Positions 1-5,360 of a DNA stretch of 5,385 nucleotides are shown piece by piece. The notes under the pieces were generated by a model, which had not been told where the DNA came from, did not search any database, and saw only the letters and a list, made by a program, of their open reading frames with translations. The stretch lies in assembly GCA_002782605.1 (NCBI GenBank), contig PFIF01000300.1:12508-17892 (forward strand). The letters run 5' to 3'. The translations under genes were made by a program, and so were the position numbers. This DNA comes from Deltaproteobacteria bacterium CG_4_8_14_3_um_filter_43_13. Its GTDB lineage: Bacteria > Desulfobacterota > UBA8473. The first letter of the stretch is position 1. Each line of letters starts with the position of its first letter.

Positions 1-1545
1 ACATCGAGAGATATATTACTGGCTGTGTCTTCCGGTTTATTGCTCATTACTGTATTCCCCAGGTTTAATCTGGAAATAATTGCCTGGTTTTCGCTCATCC
101 CCTTGTTCTATGCAATTCAGGAAAAGAGACTGCACCATAGTTTTTATCTAGGATCAATCACCGGTTTTGTATTCTTTTTGGGTCTGATATACTGGGTTTT
201 CATTGCGGTTTCTCGTTATGGCAACCTTAACTATATACTCAGTGTCTTTGTTCTATTGCTTCTTGTATCCTATTTAAGTCTTTTTATTGGCACTTTTGCA
301 TTCTTGGTAAGATATATTGAGAGCAGGGTTGGTTTAAAGGAAGTCACTGCAGCCCCTTTTATCTGGGTTTCTTTAGAATATACCAGGTCTTTCCTGTTTA
401 CAGGTTTCCCATGGGAGAGTCTGGGTTACTCTCAGTTTTTAATTCTGCCCCTTATTCAGGTCTCTGATATTACCGGGGTCTATGGCATAAGCTTCTTGAT
501 TGTCTTAGTAAATGCCCTATTGTTTAATATATCTTACAGCCTATTTTCAAAGAGAGAGAAAGGGTTTTATAAAGAGACTGCTTTAACCTTTCTTCTATTA
601 GTCATAACTTTTACTTACGGATGGTGGCGGCTGTCTGATGTCAGTAAGAAGACTCAAACATTCTCAAATATAAAGGTTGCGCTTATACAGGGCAATATCG
701 ATCAGAGCAAGAAATGGGATCCTGCATTTCAGGACAGTACTTTTAAGATATACAGAGACCTGAGTTTTCAGGCTGCTAAGTCCAATCCCAGTCTGATCGT
801 TTGGCCGGAGGCAGCAGCCCCTTTTTTCTTTCAATCTTATGATAAGTATAGAAAGCTGATCATTGATATCTCCAAAGAAACTGATTCATACCTTCTCTTC
901 GGAAGCCCTGCCTATCAGAAAGGTGAGGGGAAAATAGAGTATTTCAACAGTGCCTTTTTAATCTCCCCCGATAACAATGTATTTGGGAGATACGACAAGA
1001 CCCATTTAGTTCCACTTGGGGAGTATGTCCCCTTTGGTAAGTATCTGTACTTTATTGATAAGATTGTTGAAGGGATCGGCGATTTTTCCTCAGGGAAAAG
1101 GATTGCGCCATTGGAATTTCCCATGGGAAGACTCGGTGTTTTTATATGTTATGAGGGCATTTTTCCTGACCTGGTCAGGAAATTCGTCAAAAAAGGGGCA
1201 AATATTTTAGTAAATATAACCAATGATGCCTGGTTTGGTGAGACATCCGCTCCATATCAGCATCTTTCTATGGTGACTTTTCGGGCAGTTGAAAACAGGG
1301 TCTTTATAGCCAGGGCTGCCAATACAGGCATCAGTTCATTTATCGATGCTACAGGAAAGATAAGATATACAACGGAGATATTTACAAAAGGGTTTCTTGT
1401 AGATAGGATTCCCCTAGTTAATATCCATACCTTTTATACAAGATATGGAGACATTTTTGCCAGGATATGTTTGGGGATTACATTAATATTAATGATAATC
1501 ACGGGGAAAGGATTCAAGGATTCAAGGGGTCAAGGATTCAAGTGA
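1..1545 (+). CDS. lnt: Apolipoprotein N-acyltransferase Lnt (5'-partial)
   Basis: Lnt transfers an acyl chain from phospholipid to the N-terminal cysteine of apolipoproteins in the inner membrane, the last step of lipoprotein maturation. The frame is open from base 1 and the codons before GTG 25 already read like family N-terminus, with no ribosome site before that GTG, so the true start is probably just outside the window. Counting from GTG 25 (506 residues; E. coli Lnt is 512), several hydrophobic segments fill residues 4-203, followed by a nitrilase-like domain at about 216-460 and a last membrane segment near 478-493. The catalytic triad is visible as E262 (WPEAAAPF), K325 (YDKTH) and C375 (FICYEG), with the conserved W231, E333, Y376 and E377. 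The last 12 residues (495-506) and the TGA stop are encoded by an octamer repeat, so the natural tail may have been replaced. prfB follows after 61 nt. The family call is very secure. Confidence 0.96.
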   Translation, partial: TSRDILLAVSSGLLLITVFPRFNLEIIAWFSLIPLFYAIQEKRLHHSFYLGSITGFVFFLGLIYWVFIAVSRYGNLNYILSVFVLLLLVSYLSLFIGTFAFLVRYIESRVGLKEVTAAPFIWVSLEYTRSFLFTGFPWESLGYSQFLILPLIQVSDITGVYGISFLIVLVNALLFNISYSLFSKREKGFYKETALTFLLLVITFTYGWWRLSDVSKKTQTFSNIKVALIQGNIDQSKKWDPAFQDSTFKIYRDLSFQAAKSNPSLIVWPEAAAPFFFQSYDKYRKLIIDISKETDSYLLFGSPAYQKGEGKIEYFNSAFLISPDNNVFGRYDKTHLVPLGEYVPFGKYLYFIDKIVEGIGDFSSGKRIAPLEFPMGRLGVFICYEGIFPDLVRKFVKKGANILVNITNDAWFGETSAPYQHLSMVTFRAVENRVFIARAANTGISSFIDATGKIRYTTEIFTKGFLVDRIPLVNIHTFYTRYGDIFARICLGITLILMIITGKGFKDSRGQGFK

Positions 1546-1559
1546 AATGTTAAAAAACT
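1507..1559 (+). repeat. Tandem octamer repeat, copy A (four units), overlapping the lnt 3' end
   Basis: After AAAG come four 8-nt units: GATTCAAG (1511-1518), GATTCAAG (1519-1526), GGGTCAAG (1527-1534) and GATTCAAG (1535-1542). A tail TGAAATG then TTAAAAAACT runs to 1559. The same arrangement with three units lies behind prfB at 2716-2760. Copy A lies in the lnt frame, encodes residues 495-506 and supplies the TGA stop at 1543-1545. Family name and mobility are unknown to me; it could be a dispersed minisatellite-type intergenic repeat. Confidence 0.9.
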
Positions 1560-1591
1560 ACAGGACGATTTATCTCTAAACGGGACAAATG

Positions 1592-1609
1592 GGAGGAGAA
1601 CCAAAAGTG
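1592..1609 (+). promoter_or_regulatory. Ribosome binding site and GTG start of prfB
   Basis: GGAGGAG (1592-1598) precedes GTG 1607 by about 8-10 nt and supports that start. An in-frame ATG at 1589 would overlap this Shine-Dalgarno sequence and has only a weak GGGA upstream, so it is less likely. Either choice leaves the first-frame segment up to the TGA at 1676 intact. Confidence 0.7.
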
Positions 1610-2717
1610 TTAAGCGACGTTCAAGAGAGGTTTAAAGAGTTGGAGAAGAGAATGGATGATCTTCGAGGTCATCTTTGATATAGCCGGGATAAATTTACGT
1701 TTAGGGGATATAGAAAAGTTGACGGCAAAACCTGATTTTTGGGATGATAAAGATGCGGCACAACTGATTCTAAAAGAGGGTAAGTCTCTTCATAATCTGG
1801 TAAATCAGTGGGAAGACCAGAGAGAAAAACTCGAGGATGCGGGGGTGCTCCTGGAACTTGTGGAAGAGGAGGGTGATGAAGATACTGTTGCTGAGATCGA
1901 AGCAAGCCTTGACAGGATAGAAAAAGAGGCATTGGAGATGGAGGTCAAGCGGATGCTGGGAGGAGAGAATGATTTTAATAACGCTATTGTCAGCATCCAT
2001 GCCGGGGCTGGTGGTACTGAAGCCCAGGATTGGGCAGAGATGTTAATGAGGATGTATTTACGGTGGGCTGAAAGCAAGGGGCTTAAGACAGAGATTATAG
2101 ATTACATGGGGGCCGATGAGGCCGGACTAAAGAGTGTAACCTTTACGATGGAGGGAGATTACGCCTACGGTCTTCTGAAGGCAGAGATAGGGATACACAG
2201 GCTGGTTAGAATATCACCTTTTGATGCCGGTGGGAGGCGGCATACCTCCTTTGCCTCCGTATTCGTATATCCTGACATTGAAGATGAGTTCGATGTGGAG
2301 ATAAATGAGGATGATCTGAGAATCGATACATTTCGAGCCAGCGGGGCTGGTGGGCAGCATGTCAATAAAACCGATTCGGCAGTGAGGATTACACACCTCC
2401 CAACAGGTATTGTGGTACAGTGTCAGAATTTGAGATCTCAGCATAAGAACAAGGCGATGGCAATGAAGGTTCTTAAATCCAAGCTTTACGAGTTAGAGCT
2501 GGAAAAGAGGGCTCTTGAGATGAGTGAACTCCATAGCAATAAGAAGGGGATTGCCTGGGGAAGTCAGATACGTTCCTACATACTGCATCCCTACAGGATG
2601 GTCAAGGATCACAGGACAAACAAAGAGATAGGTAATGTAGACGCTGTGTTGGATGGTGGTATCGATCAGTTAATTGAGGCATACTTGCTTTCCAATAATA
2701 AGGTAAAACTGAAATAA
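1607..2717 (+). CDS. prfB: Peptide chain release factor 2 (programmed +1 frameshift)
   Basis: RF2 recognises UGA and UAA stop codons in the ribosomal A site and triggers peptide release. Translation starts at GTG 1607 (MLSDVQERFKELEKRMDDLR and three more residues), meets an in-frame TGA at 1676-1678 as codon 24, and continues after a +1 shift with GAT at 1677. The product is 23 + 346 = 369 residues; E. coli RF2 has 365. Reading from ATG 1656 in the downstream frame would lose the true N-terminus. In full-length numbering the stop-codon reading motif SPF is at 203-205 and the peptidyl-hydrolysis GGQ at 248-250 (SGAGGQHVNKT), both within two residues of the E. coli positions. SPF rather than PxT separates it from RF1. 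The N-terminal half is acidic and helical, as in the family. The gene follows lnt by 61 nt and could be co-transcribed. It is probably autoregulated: low RF2 slows reading of the TGA and favours the shift. Confidence 0.97.
1665..1679 (+). promoter_or_regulatory. RF2 programmed +1 frameshift site
   Basis: The slippery codon CTT (1673-1675) is followed directly by TGA (1676-1678) and then T. An internal Shine-Dalgarno-like GAGGT (1665-1669) ends three bases before CTT, the same spacing as AGGGGG TAT CTT TGA C in E. coli. Peptide continuity supports the shift: DDLRGHL in the first frame runs into DIAGINLRLGDIEKL in the next, matching the family pattern LRGYLDYD. The context base after TGA is T rather than C. 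The site acts as a sensor of RF2 level. Confidence 0.95.
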
Positions 2718-2760
2718 AGGATTCAAGGATTCAAGGGGTCAAGTGAAATGCTAAAAGACT
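2716..2760 (+). repeat. Tandem octamer repeat, copy B (three units), behind prfB
   Basis: The element AAAG, GATTCAAG (2720-2727), GATTCAAG (2728-2735), GGGTCAAG (2736-2743), TGAAATG, CTAAAAGACT repeats copy A at 1507-1559 with one octamer fewer. It begins inside the TAA stop of prfB (2715-2717). Apart from the missing unit, only the last ten bases differ, at two positions. There is no hairpin with a T-tract, so it does not look like an intrinsic terminator. Confidence 0.9.
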
Positions 2761-2796
2761 CGTATCCGTTCACAGTTTACAGTTATCAGTTCACGG

Positions 2797-2826
2797 TTGG
2801 CAAAAATGCTCCAGGCTTTATATAAT
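2797..2826 (+). promoter_or_regulatory. Candidate sigma70-type promoter for hemC
   Basis: TTGGCA (2797-2802, five of six against the -35 consensus) and a perfect TATAAT (2821-2826) are separated by 18 nt. Transcription would start near 2832-2834, inside the palindrome at 2827-2850, giving a leader of about 95 nt before the hemC ATG. The -35 box lies within one arm of the GTTCAC repeats. Called from the sequence match only. Confidence 0.5.
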
Positions 2827-2850
2827 AACAGCAAGCTTAAGCTTGCTGTT
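2827..2850. promoter_or_regulatory. Perfect 24-bp palindrome at the predicted hemC transcription start
   Basis: AACAGCAAGCTT (2827-2838) is followed with no gap by its exact reverse complement AAGCTTGCTGTT (2839-2850). It abuts the -10 box, so it could be a dimeric repressor operator or, in RNA, a 5'-terminal hairpin. There is no T-tract after it, so an intrinsic terminator is unlikely. The palindrome is plain to see; the role is inference. Confidence 0.6.
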
Positions 2851-2928
2851 GTGATGCCTGCTGTTGTAATTACTGTGAACTGTGAACCGACAACCGTGAA
2901 CGGTTACCTGAACTCTTATGGAAGGACT

Positions 2929-3840
2929 ATGGTAAAGGATAGAATACGGATCGGTACCCGTTCAAGCCGGCTTGCATTATGGCAGGCTAATTGGGTAAAG
3001 GAGCAATTAGAGAAGAGATACCCAAGTATAAAGTGCAGCTTAGAAAAGATAAAGACCAGAGGGGATAAAATAACGGATGTTCCATTAGCAAAGGTGGGAG
3101 GTAAAGGGCTTTTTTTAAAAGAGATTGAAGACGCCCTCTTAAATGGCAAGATAGATATTGCCGTTCATAGCATGAAAGACGTTCCTACCACGCTGCCAGA
3201 GGGCTTAATTATAAGGGCAATAACAGAAAGAGAAGATTTTAGGGATGCTCTAATCTCCAGGGATAATATAAAACTCGGAGATTTGCCTCTAAATTCCAGG
3301 ATAGGAACGAGCAGCTTGAGAAGACAGGCGCAACTTCTGCATTTCTGCAAAAGCTTTCACGTGGTAGCCCTGAGGGGTAATCTGGACACAAGATTAAAAA
3401 AATTAAATACCCATCCTTTGGATGCCATTATTGTGGCTGCCGCGGGGTTAAAACGGATGGGTTGGGAGGATAGAATCTCAGAGTATATCCCGCCTGAGAT
3501 TATGCTTCCGGCTATAGGGCAGGGGGCACTTGGGATTGAAACCAGGGTTGATGATGATAGAAGCAATGAGATTGTAGATTTTCTGAATTCTCCTGATTCG
3601 GAAACAACAATTATAGCAGAAAGGACATTCCTGAGAAGGTTAGAGGGAGGCTGTCAGGTTCCGATAGCCGCCCTGTCTGAAATCAATAACCGGGTTTTGA
3701 CTCTTTGTGGGATAGTGGGCAGTATAGATGGCAGGGTAATATTAAGAGACAGTGTGGAAGGAAACCCTGATAATCCGGCTATATTGGGTGAGAAACTGGC
3801 TGAAAAGCTGTTGGACAAAGGGGCAGGGGAGGTTTTCTAA
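2929..3840 (+). CDS. hemC: Hydroxymethylbilane synthase (porphobilinogen deaminase)
   Basis: HemC joins four porphobilinogen molecules into hydroxymethylbilane in the cytoplasm, a shared step of heme, siroheme and cobalamin synthesis. From ATG 2929 it has 303 residues (about 305-313 is usual). Visible are the N-terminal IGTRSSRLALWQA (8-20), catalytic D84 in HSMKDVP, the substrate-binding region GTSSLRRQAQ (126-135) and RGNLDTRL (149-156), AIGQGALGIE (195-204), and C242 in EGGCQVPIA, which holds the dipyrromethane cofactor; D84 and C242 fall at the E. coli numbers. The frame is open back to TTG 2797, but those 44 extra residues are repeat-encoded and unlike the family. GGAAGGA (2920-2926) lies very close to the ATG, and a mini-frame ATG 2918 to TAA 2935 (MEGLW) overlaps the start, so initiation may be weak or coupled. 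No hemA, hemD or cobA adjoins it on the right. The stop overlaps the convergent transporter gene. Confidence 0.96.
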   Translation: MVKDRIRIGTRSSRLALWQANWVKEQLEKRYPSIKCSLEKIKTRGDKITDVPLAKVGGKGLFLKEIEDALLNGKIDIAVHSMKDVPTTLPEGLIIRAITEREDFRDALISRDNIKLGDLPLNSRIGTSSLRRQAQLLHFCKSFHVVALRGNLDTRLKKLNTHPLDAIIVAAAGLKRMGWEDRISEYIPPEIMLPAIGQGALGIETRVDDDRSNEIVDFLNSPDSETTIIAERTFLRRLEGGCQVPIAALSEINNRVLTLCGIVGSIDGRVILRDSVEGNPDNPAILGEKLAEKLLDKGAGEVF

Positions 3841-4817
3841 GAGAGATACATCCAGCAGCTTACTAGATGTCCCTCTGTGTCCTCTTTTAGAATAGGGTAC
3901 TCTTCAGTACACGCGGGCATAATATACTTACACCTCGGTGAAAACCTGCATCCTTTAGGAAGATCTGATAGCCCGGGTACCATTCCCGGTATAACCTCCA
4001 ATCTTTTTTTGTACGTTCCGCCTCCATTTATTCTTGGCAATGAGGTCATAAGCCCCCTGGTATAGGGGTGTTTGGGGTTTTCGAAAAGGTTGACTACGTT
4101 AGAGTATTCTACTATTTTACCGGCATACATTACAGCCACGGACTCCGCTGCCTCTGCGATTACTCCCAAGTCGTGGGTAATGAGTATAATTGACATCCCC
4201 ATTTCTGCTTTAAGCCGAGTCATCAGATCCATGATTTGGGCCTGGATTGTTACATCGAGGGCGGTAGTCGGTTCGTCAGCAATCATTAATTTTGGCTTAC
4301 ATGATAGAGCCATAGCAATCATTACCCTCTGCCGCATTCCTCCACTCATCTGGTGGGGATATTCCTTTATCCTGCTCTCCGGGGATGGGAAGCCAACCAG
4401 TTTTAACATATTCACGGATATATCAATGGCATCTTTTTTTGAAACCCCCTGATGAAGCCTTATAACCTCTGAGATTTGATCTCCGATCTTGAAGACCGGG
4501 TTTAGAGAGGTCATGGGCTCCTGAAATATCATGGATATTTTGTTTCCTCTTATCTTACGCATCTCAGCCTCTTTGAGCTTAAAGAGGTCATGGCCTTGAA
4601 AAATTGCTTCACCTCCCACAATCTTTCCTGGTGGGTTAGGGATCAATCGCATAATAGAAAGGGCAGTCACACTCTTTCCGCACCCTGATTCTCCTACTAA
4701 GCCAAGGGTATCCCCCTCATTCAGATATAAGCTCACCCCGTCAACTGCCCTTACAACCCCTTGGTCTGTGATGAAGTGTGTCTCTAGGTTTATAATATCC
4801 AGTAATCTTTTATTCAT
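3837..4817 (-). CDS. dppD: Peptide ABC transporter ATP-binding protein, DppD/OppD family
   Basis: This is a cytoplasmic ATPase subunit of a di-/oligopeptide (or nickel) importer. Its 326 residues match the family (E. coli DppD 327). Visible are Walker A GESGCGKS (42-49), Q-loop Q99, signature MSGGMRQR (157-164), Walker B LMIADEP (177-183) with catalytic E182, and switch H215. The C-terminal oligopeptide/dipeptide extension carries HPYTRGL (250-256) and four cysteines, C290, C296, C303 and C321 (CX5CX6CX17C). As far as I recall, DppD proteins bind a [4Fe-4S] cluster with such cysteines. The substrate cannot be told from the ATPase. It usually sits in an A-B-C-D-F operon, but here 568 bp without genes lie upstream and hemC converges from downstream, so no permease or F partner is adjacent. 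Start ATG 4815-4817 has only a weak AAAGG 11 nt upstream. The family call is secure; the symbol dppD rather than oppD is provisional. Confidence 0.93.
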   Translation of the reverse strand: MNKRLLDIINLETHFITDQGVVRAVDGVSLYLNEGDTLGLVGESGCGKSVTALSIMRLIPNPPGKIVGGEAIFQGHDLFKLKEAEMRKIRGNKISMIFQEPMTSLNPVFKIGDQISEVIRLHQGVSKKDAIDISVNMLKLVGFPSPESRIKEYPHQMSGGMRQRVMIAMALSCKPKLMIADEPTTALDVTIQAQIMDLMTRLKAEMGMSIILITHDLGVIAEAAESVAVMYAGKIVEYSNVVNLFENPKHPYTRGLMTSLPRINGGGTYKKRLEVIPGMVPGLSDLPKGCRFSPRCKYIMPACTEEYPILKEDTEGHLVSCWMYLS

Positions 4818-4850
4818 TTTCTAAAAAACCTTTTTTCTGGAGTTTTTACT

Positions 4851-4879
4851 CCTATAGCTTAAACTGTTTTTTATGTCAA
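4851..4879 (-). promoter_or_regulatory. Candidate sigma70-type promoter for the dppD-like gene
   Basis: On the minus strand a perfect TTGACA (complement of 4874-4879) is followed after 17 nt by TATAGG (complement of 4851-4856), four of six against the -10 consensus. Transcription would start near 4844, about 27 nt before the ATG. A small inverted repeat, ggagt/actcc at 4839-4843 and 4848-4852, overlaps the -10 box. Own-promoter expression fits the lack of an upstream gene. Confidence 0.55.
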
Positions 4880-5087
4880 GGACTTCTGACTGATAGGTCT
4901 GAAAGAACATAGTTTTTCAAAGCTTTTGGCTAGAAAAAGGTAAGGTTGGGCTATTATGTTGACATCTTAATGGAATTTTGATACCTTACCTTAAAATTAT
5001 TGATAGATTAAGTGTTTGTTTGACAAACAAGGGGACGGAGAGCTTTGAAGATTATAGTAAACGACAATAATAAGTAGATAAGATGAA
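4880..5087. other. Non-coding stretch with two small inverted repeats
   Basis: No convincing gene is seen on either strand. AAGGTAAGGT (4937-4946) is inverted perfectly as ACCTTACCTT (4983-4992). TTGTTTG-A-CAAACAA is a palindrome at 5016-5030. A TTGACA at 4959-4964 faces right with only TACCTT at the -10 distance. A TTG at 5045 after GGAG (5037-5040) opens ten codons (MKIIVNDNNK) before a stop, possibly a decayed gene start or chance. Confidence 0.4.
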
Positions 5088-5189
5088 AAATCCTAAATCC
5101 GAAACCCTAAATTCTAAACAATATAAAAATCCTAAATTCAAATGTTCTAAACATTTTGGTCATCCGAATTTTGGATTTGTTTAGGATTT
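5088..5189. repeat. AAATCC-type palindromic repeat element, about 102 bp
   Basis: The ends are a perfect 10-bp inverted repeat, AAATCCTAAA (5088-5097) and TTTAGGATTT (5180-5189). The centre is a hairpin AAATGTT-CTA-AACATTT (5140-5156), and CCTAAATTC (5131-5139) nearly matches GAATTTTGG (5166-5174) inverted. The interior consists of degenerate units such as CCTAAATTC and CTAAATTCTA. From memory this resembles AT-rich intergenic repeats common in genomes of several environmental phyla; I could not check this. No coding capacity; probably a non-autonomous dispersed element. Confidence 0.7.
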
Positions 5190-5196
5190 ATACACA

Positions 5197-5327
5197 ACGT
5201 CATAAATAATGCCGCATTTACAAAATCCATTGTAGGGGCGGGCTTTATGCCCGCCCGATAATCGGGAGGGGATAAACCCCTCCCCTACCATGAGCGGTAC
5301 ATATAATACGGCAATTTAATATGTCGT
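5197..5327. repeat. MITE-like imperfect inverted repeat with a REPIN core
   Basis: The core 5232-5288 is two REP-like hairpins facing each other. GTAG (5232-5235) is followed by GGGCGGGC-TTTAT-GCCCGCCC (5236-5256), a 7-nt spacer GATAATC, then GGGAGGGG-ATAAA-CCCTCCC-type arms (5264-5271 and 5277-5284) and CTAC (5285-5288). Outside the core the flanks are also imperfectly inverted: ACGTCAT (5197-5203) against ATGTCGT (5321-5327) and TGCCGCATT (5210-5218) against AATACGGCA (5305-5313). A GTAG head before a palindrome is typical of REPs moved by RAYT (Y1 transposase-like) enzymes; no RAYT gene is in the window. It could alternatively be described as a MITE. Confidence 0.75.
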
Positions 5328-5340
5328 CATATATAGATAT

Positions 5341-5360
5341 TAGAATTTAGAGTTTGATTT
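5341..5360. repeat. Detached inverted arm matching the AAATCC element
   Basis: TAGAATTTAG (5341-5350) is the exact reverse complement of CTAAATTCTA (5107-5116) inside the AAATCC element, and the match continues loosely to 5360 against 5094-5106. This suggests the AAATCC-type repeat once extended here and was split by the REPIN-bearing element, or that a second partial copy lies at the right edge. Confidence 0.45.

Larger units (their letters stand above)
2766..2903 (+). repeat. Inverted GTTCAC-type repeats in the hemC leader
   Basis: Arms rich in GTTCAC/GTGAAC face each other across the hemC upstream region. GTTCACAGTTTACAGT (2768-2783) is complementary to ACTGTGAACTGTGAAC (2872-2887) over 16 pairs including one G-U. 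GTTCACGGTTG (2789-2799) matches CAACCGTGAAC (2891-2901) over 11 perfect pairs, and CCGTTCAC (2766-2773) matches GTGAACGG (2896-2903) over 8. These helices cross, so they cannot all form at once. The arrangement resembles a dispersed intergenic repeat made of short related units. Any effect on hemC expression is inference. Confidence 0.75.

Noticed and set aside
25..27. GTG 25 as the true lnt start
   Set aside because: No ribosome site lies in front, and the in-frame codons from base 1 (TSRDILLAV) already resemble the family N-terminus; the gene is treated as cut by the window edge.
1507..1549. CRISPR-like direct repeats
   Set aside because: The units are 8 nt and abut without spacers, so this is a tandem repeat.
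1669..2444. Several minus-strand open frames opposite prfB
   Set aside because: They are shadows of a conserved gene, with low-complexity Ser/Pro-rich translations.
1656..2717. prfB starting at ATG 1656 as a complete gene
   Set aside because: The first seven codons read the wrong frame of the upstream segment; GTG 1607 plus the frameshift gives the RF2-like N-terminus and a normal length.
1607..2717. prfB as a frameshifted pseudogene or a selenocysteine TGA
   Set aside because: The TGA sits in the exact CTT TGA context with a spaced Shine-Dalgarno-like stimulator, and all functional motifs follow intact.
2833..2844. Adjacent AAGCTT AAGCTT as a cloning scar
   Set aside because: It is the centre of a longer perfect palindrome with no vector-like sequence around it.
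2827..2850. Intrinsic terminator for prfB
   Set aside because: The palindrome is not followed by a T-tract and directly follows a perfect -10 box.
2797..2928. 44-residue N-terminal extension of HemC from TTG 2797
   Set aside because: The extension is encoded by the promoter, palindrome and GTTCAC repeats and has no family similarity; ATG 2929 places D84 and C242 at the E. coli positions.
4072..4452. 126-residue plus-strand open frame
   Set aside because: It is antisense to the well-supported ATPase gene and shows no family features.
4959..4986. Rightward promoter TTGACA-17-TACCTT
   Set aside because: The -10 box is poor and no gene lies downstream within the window.
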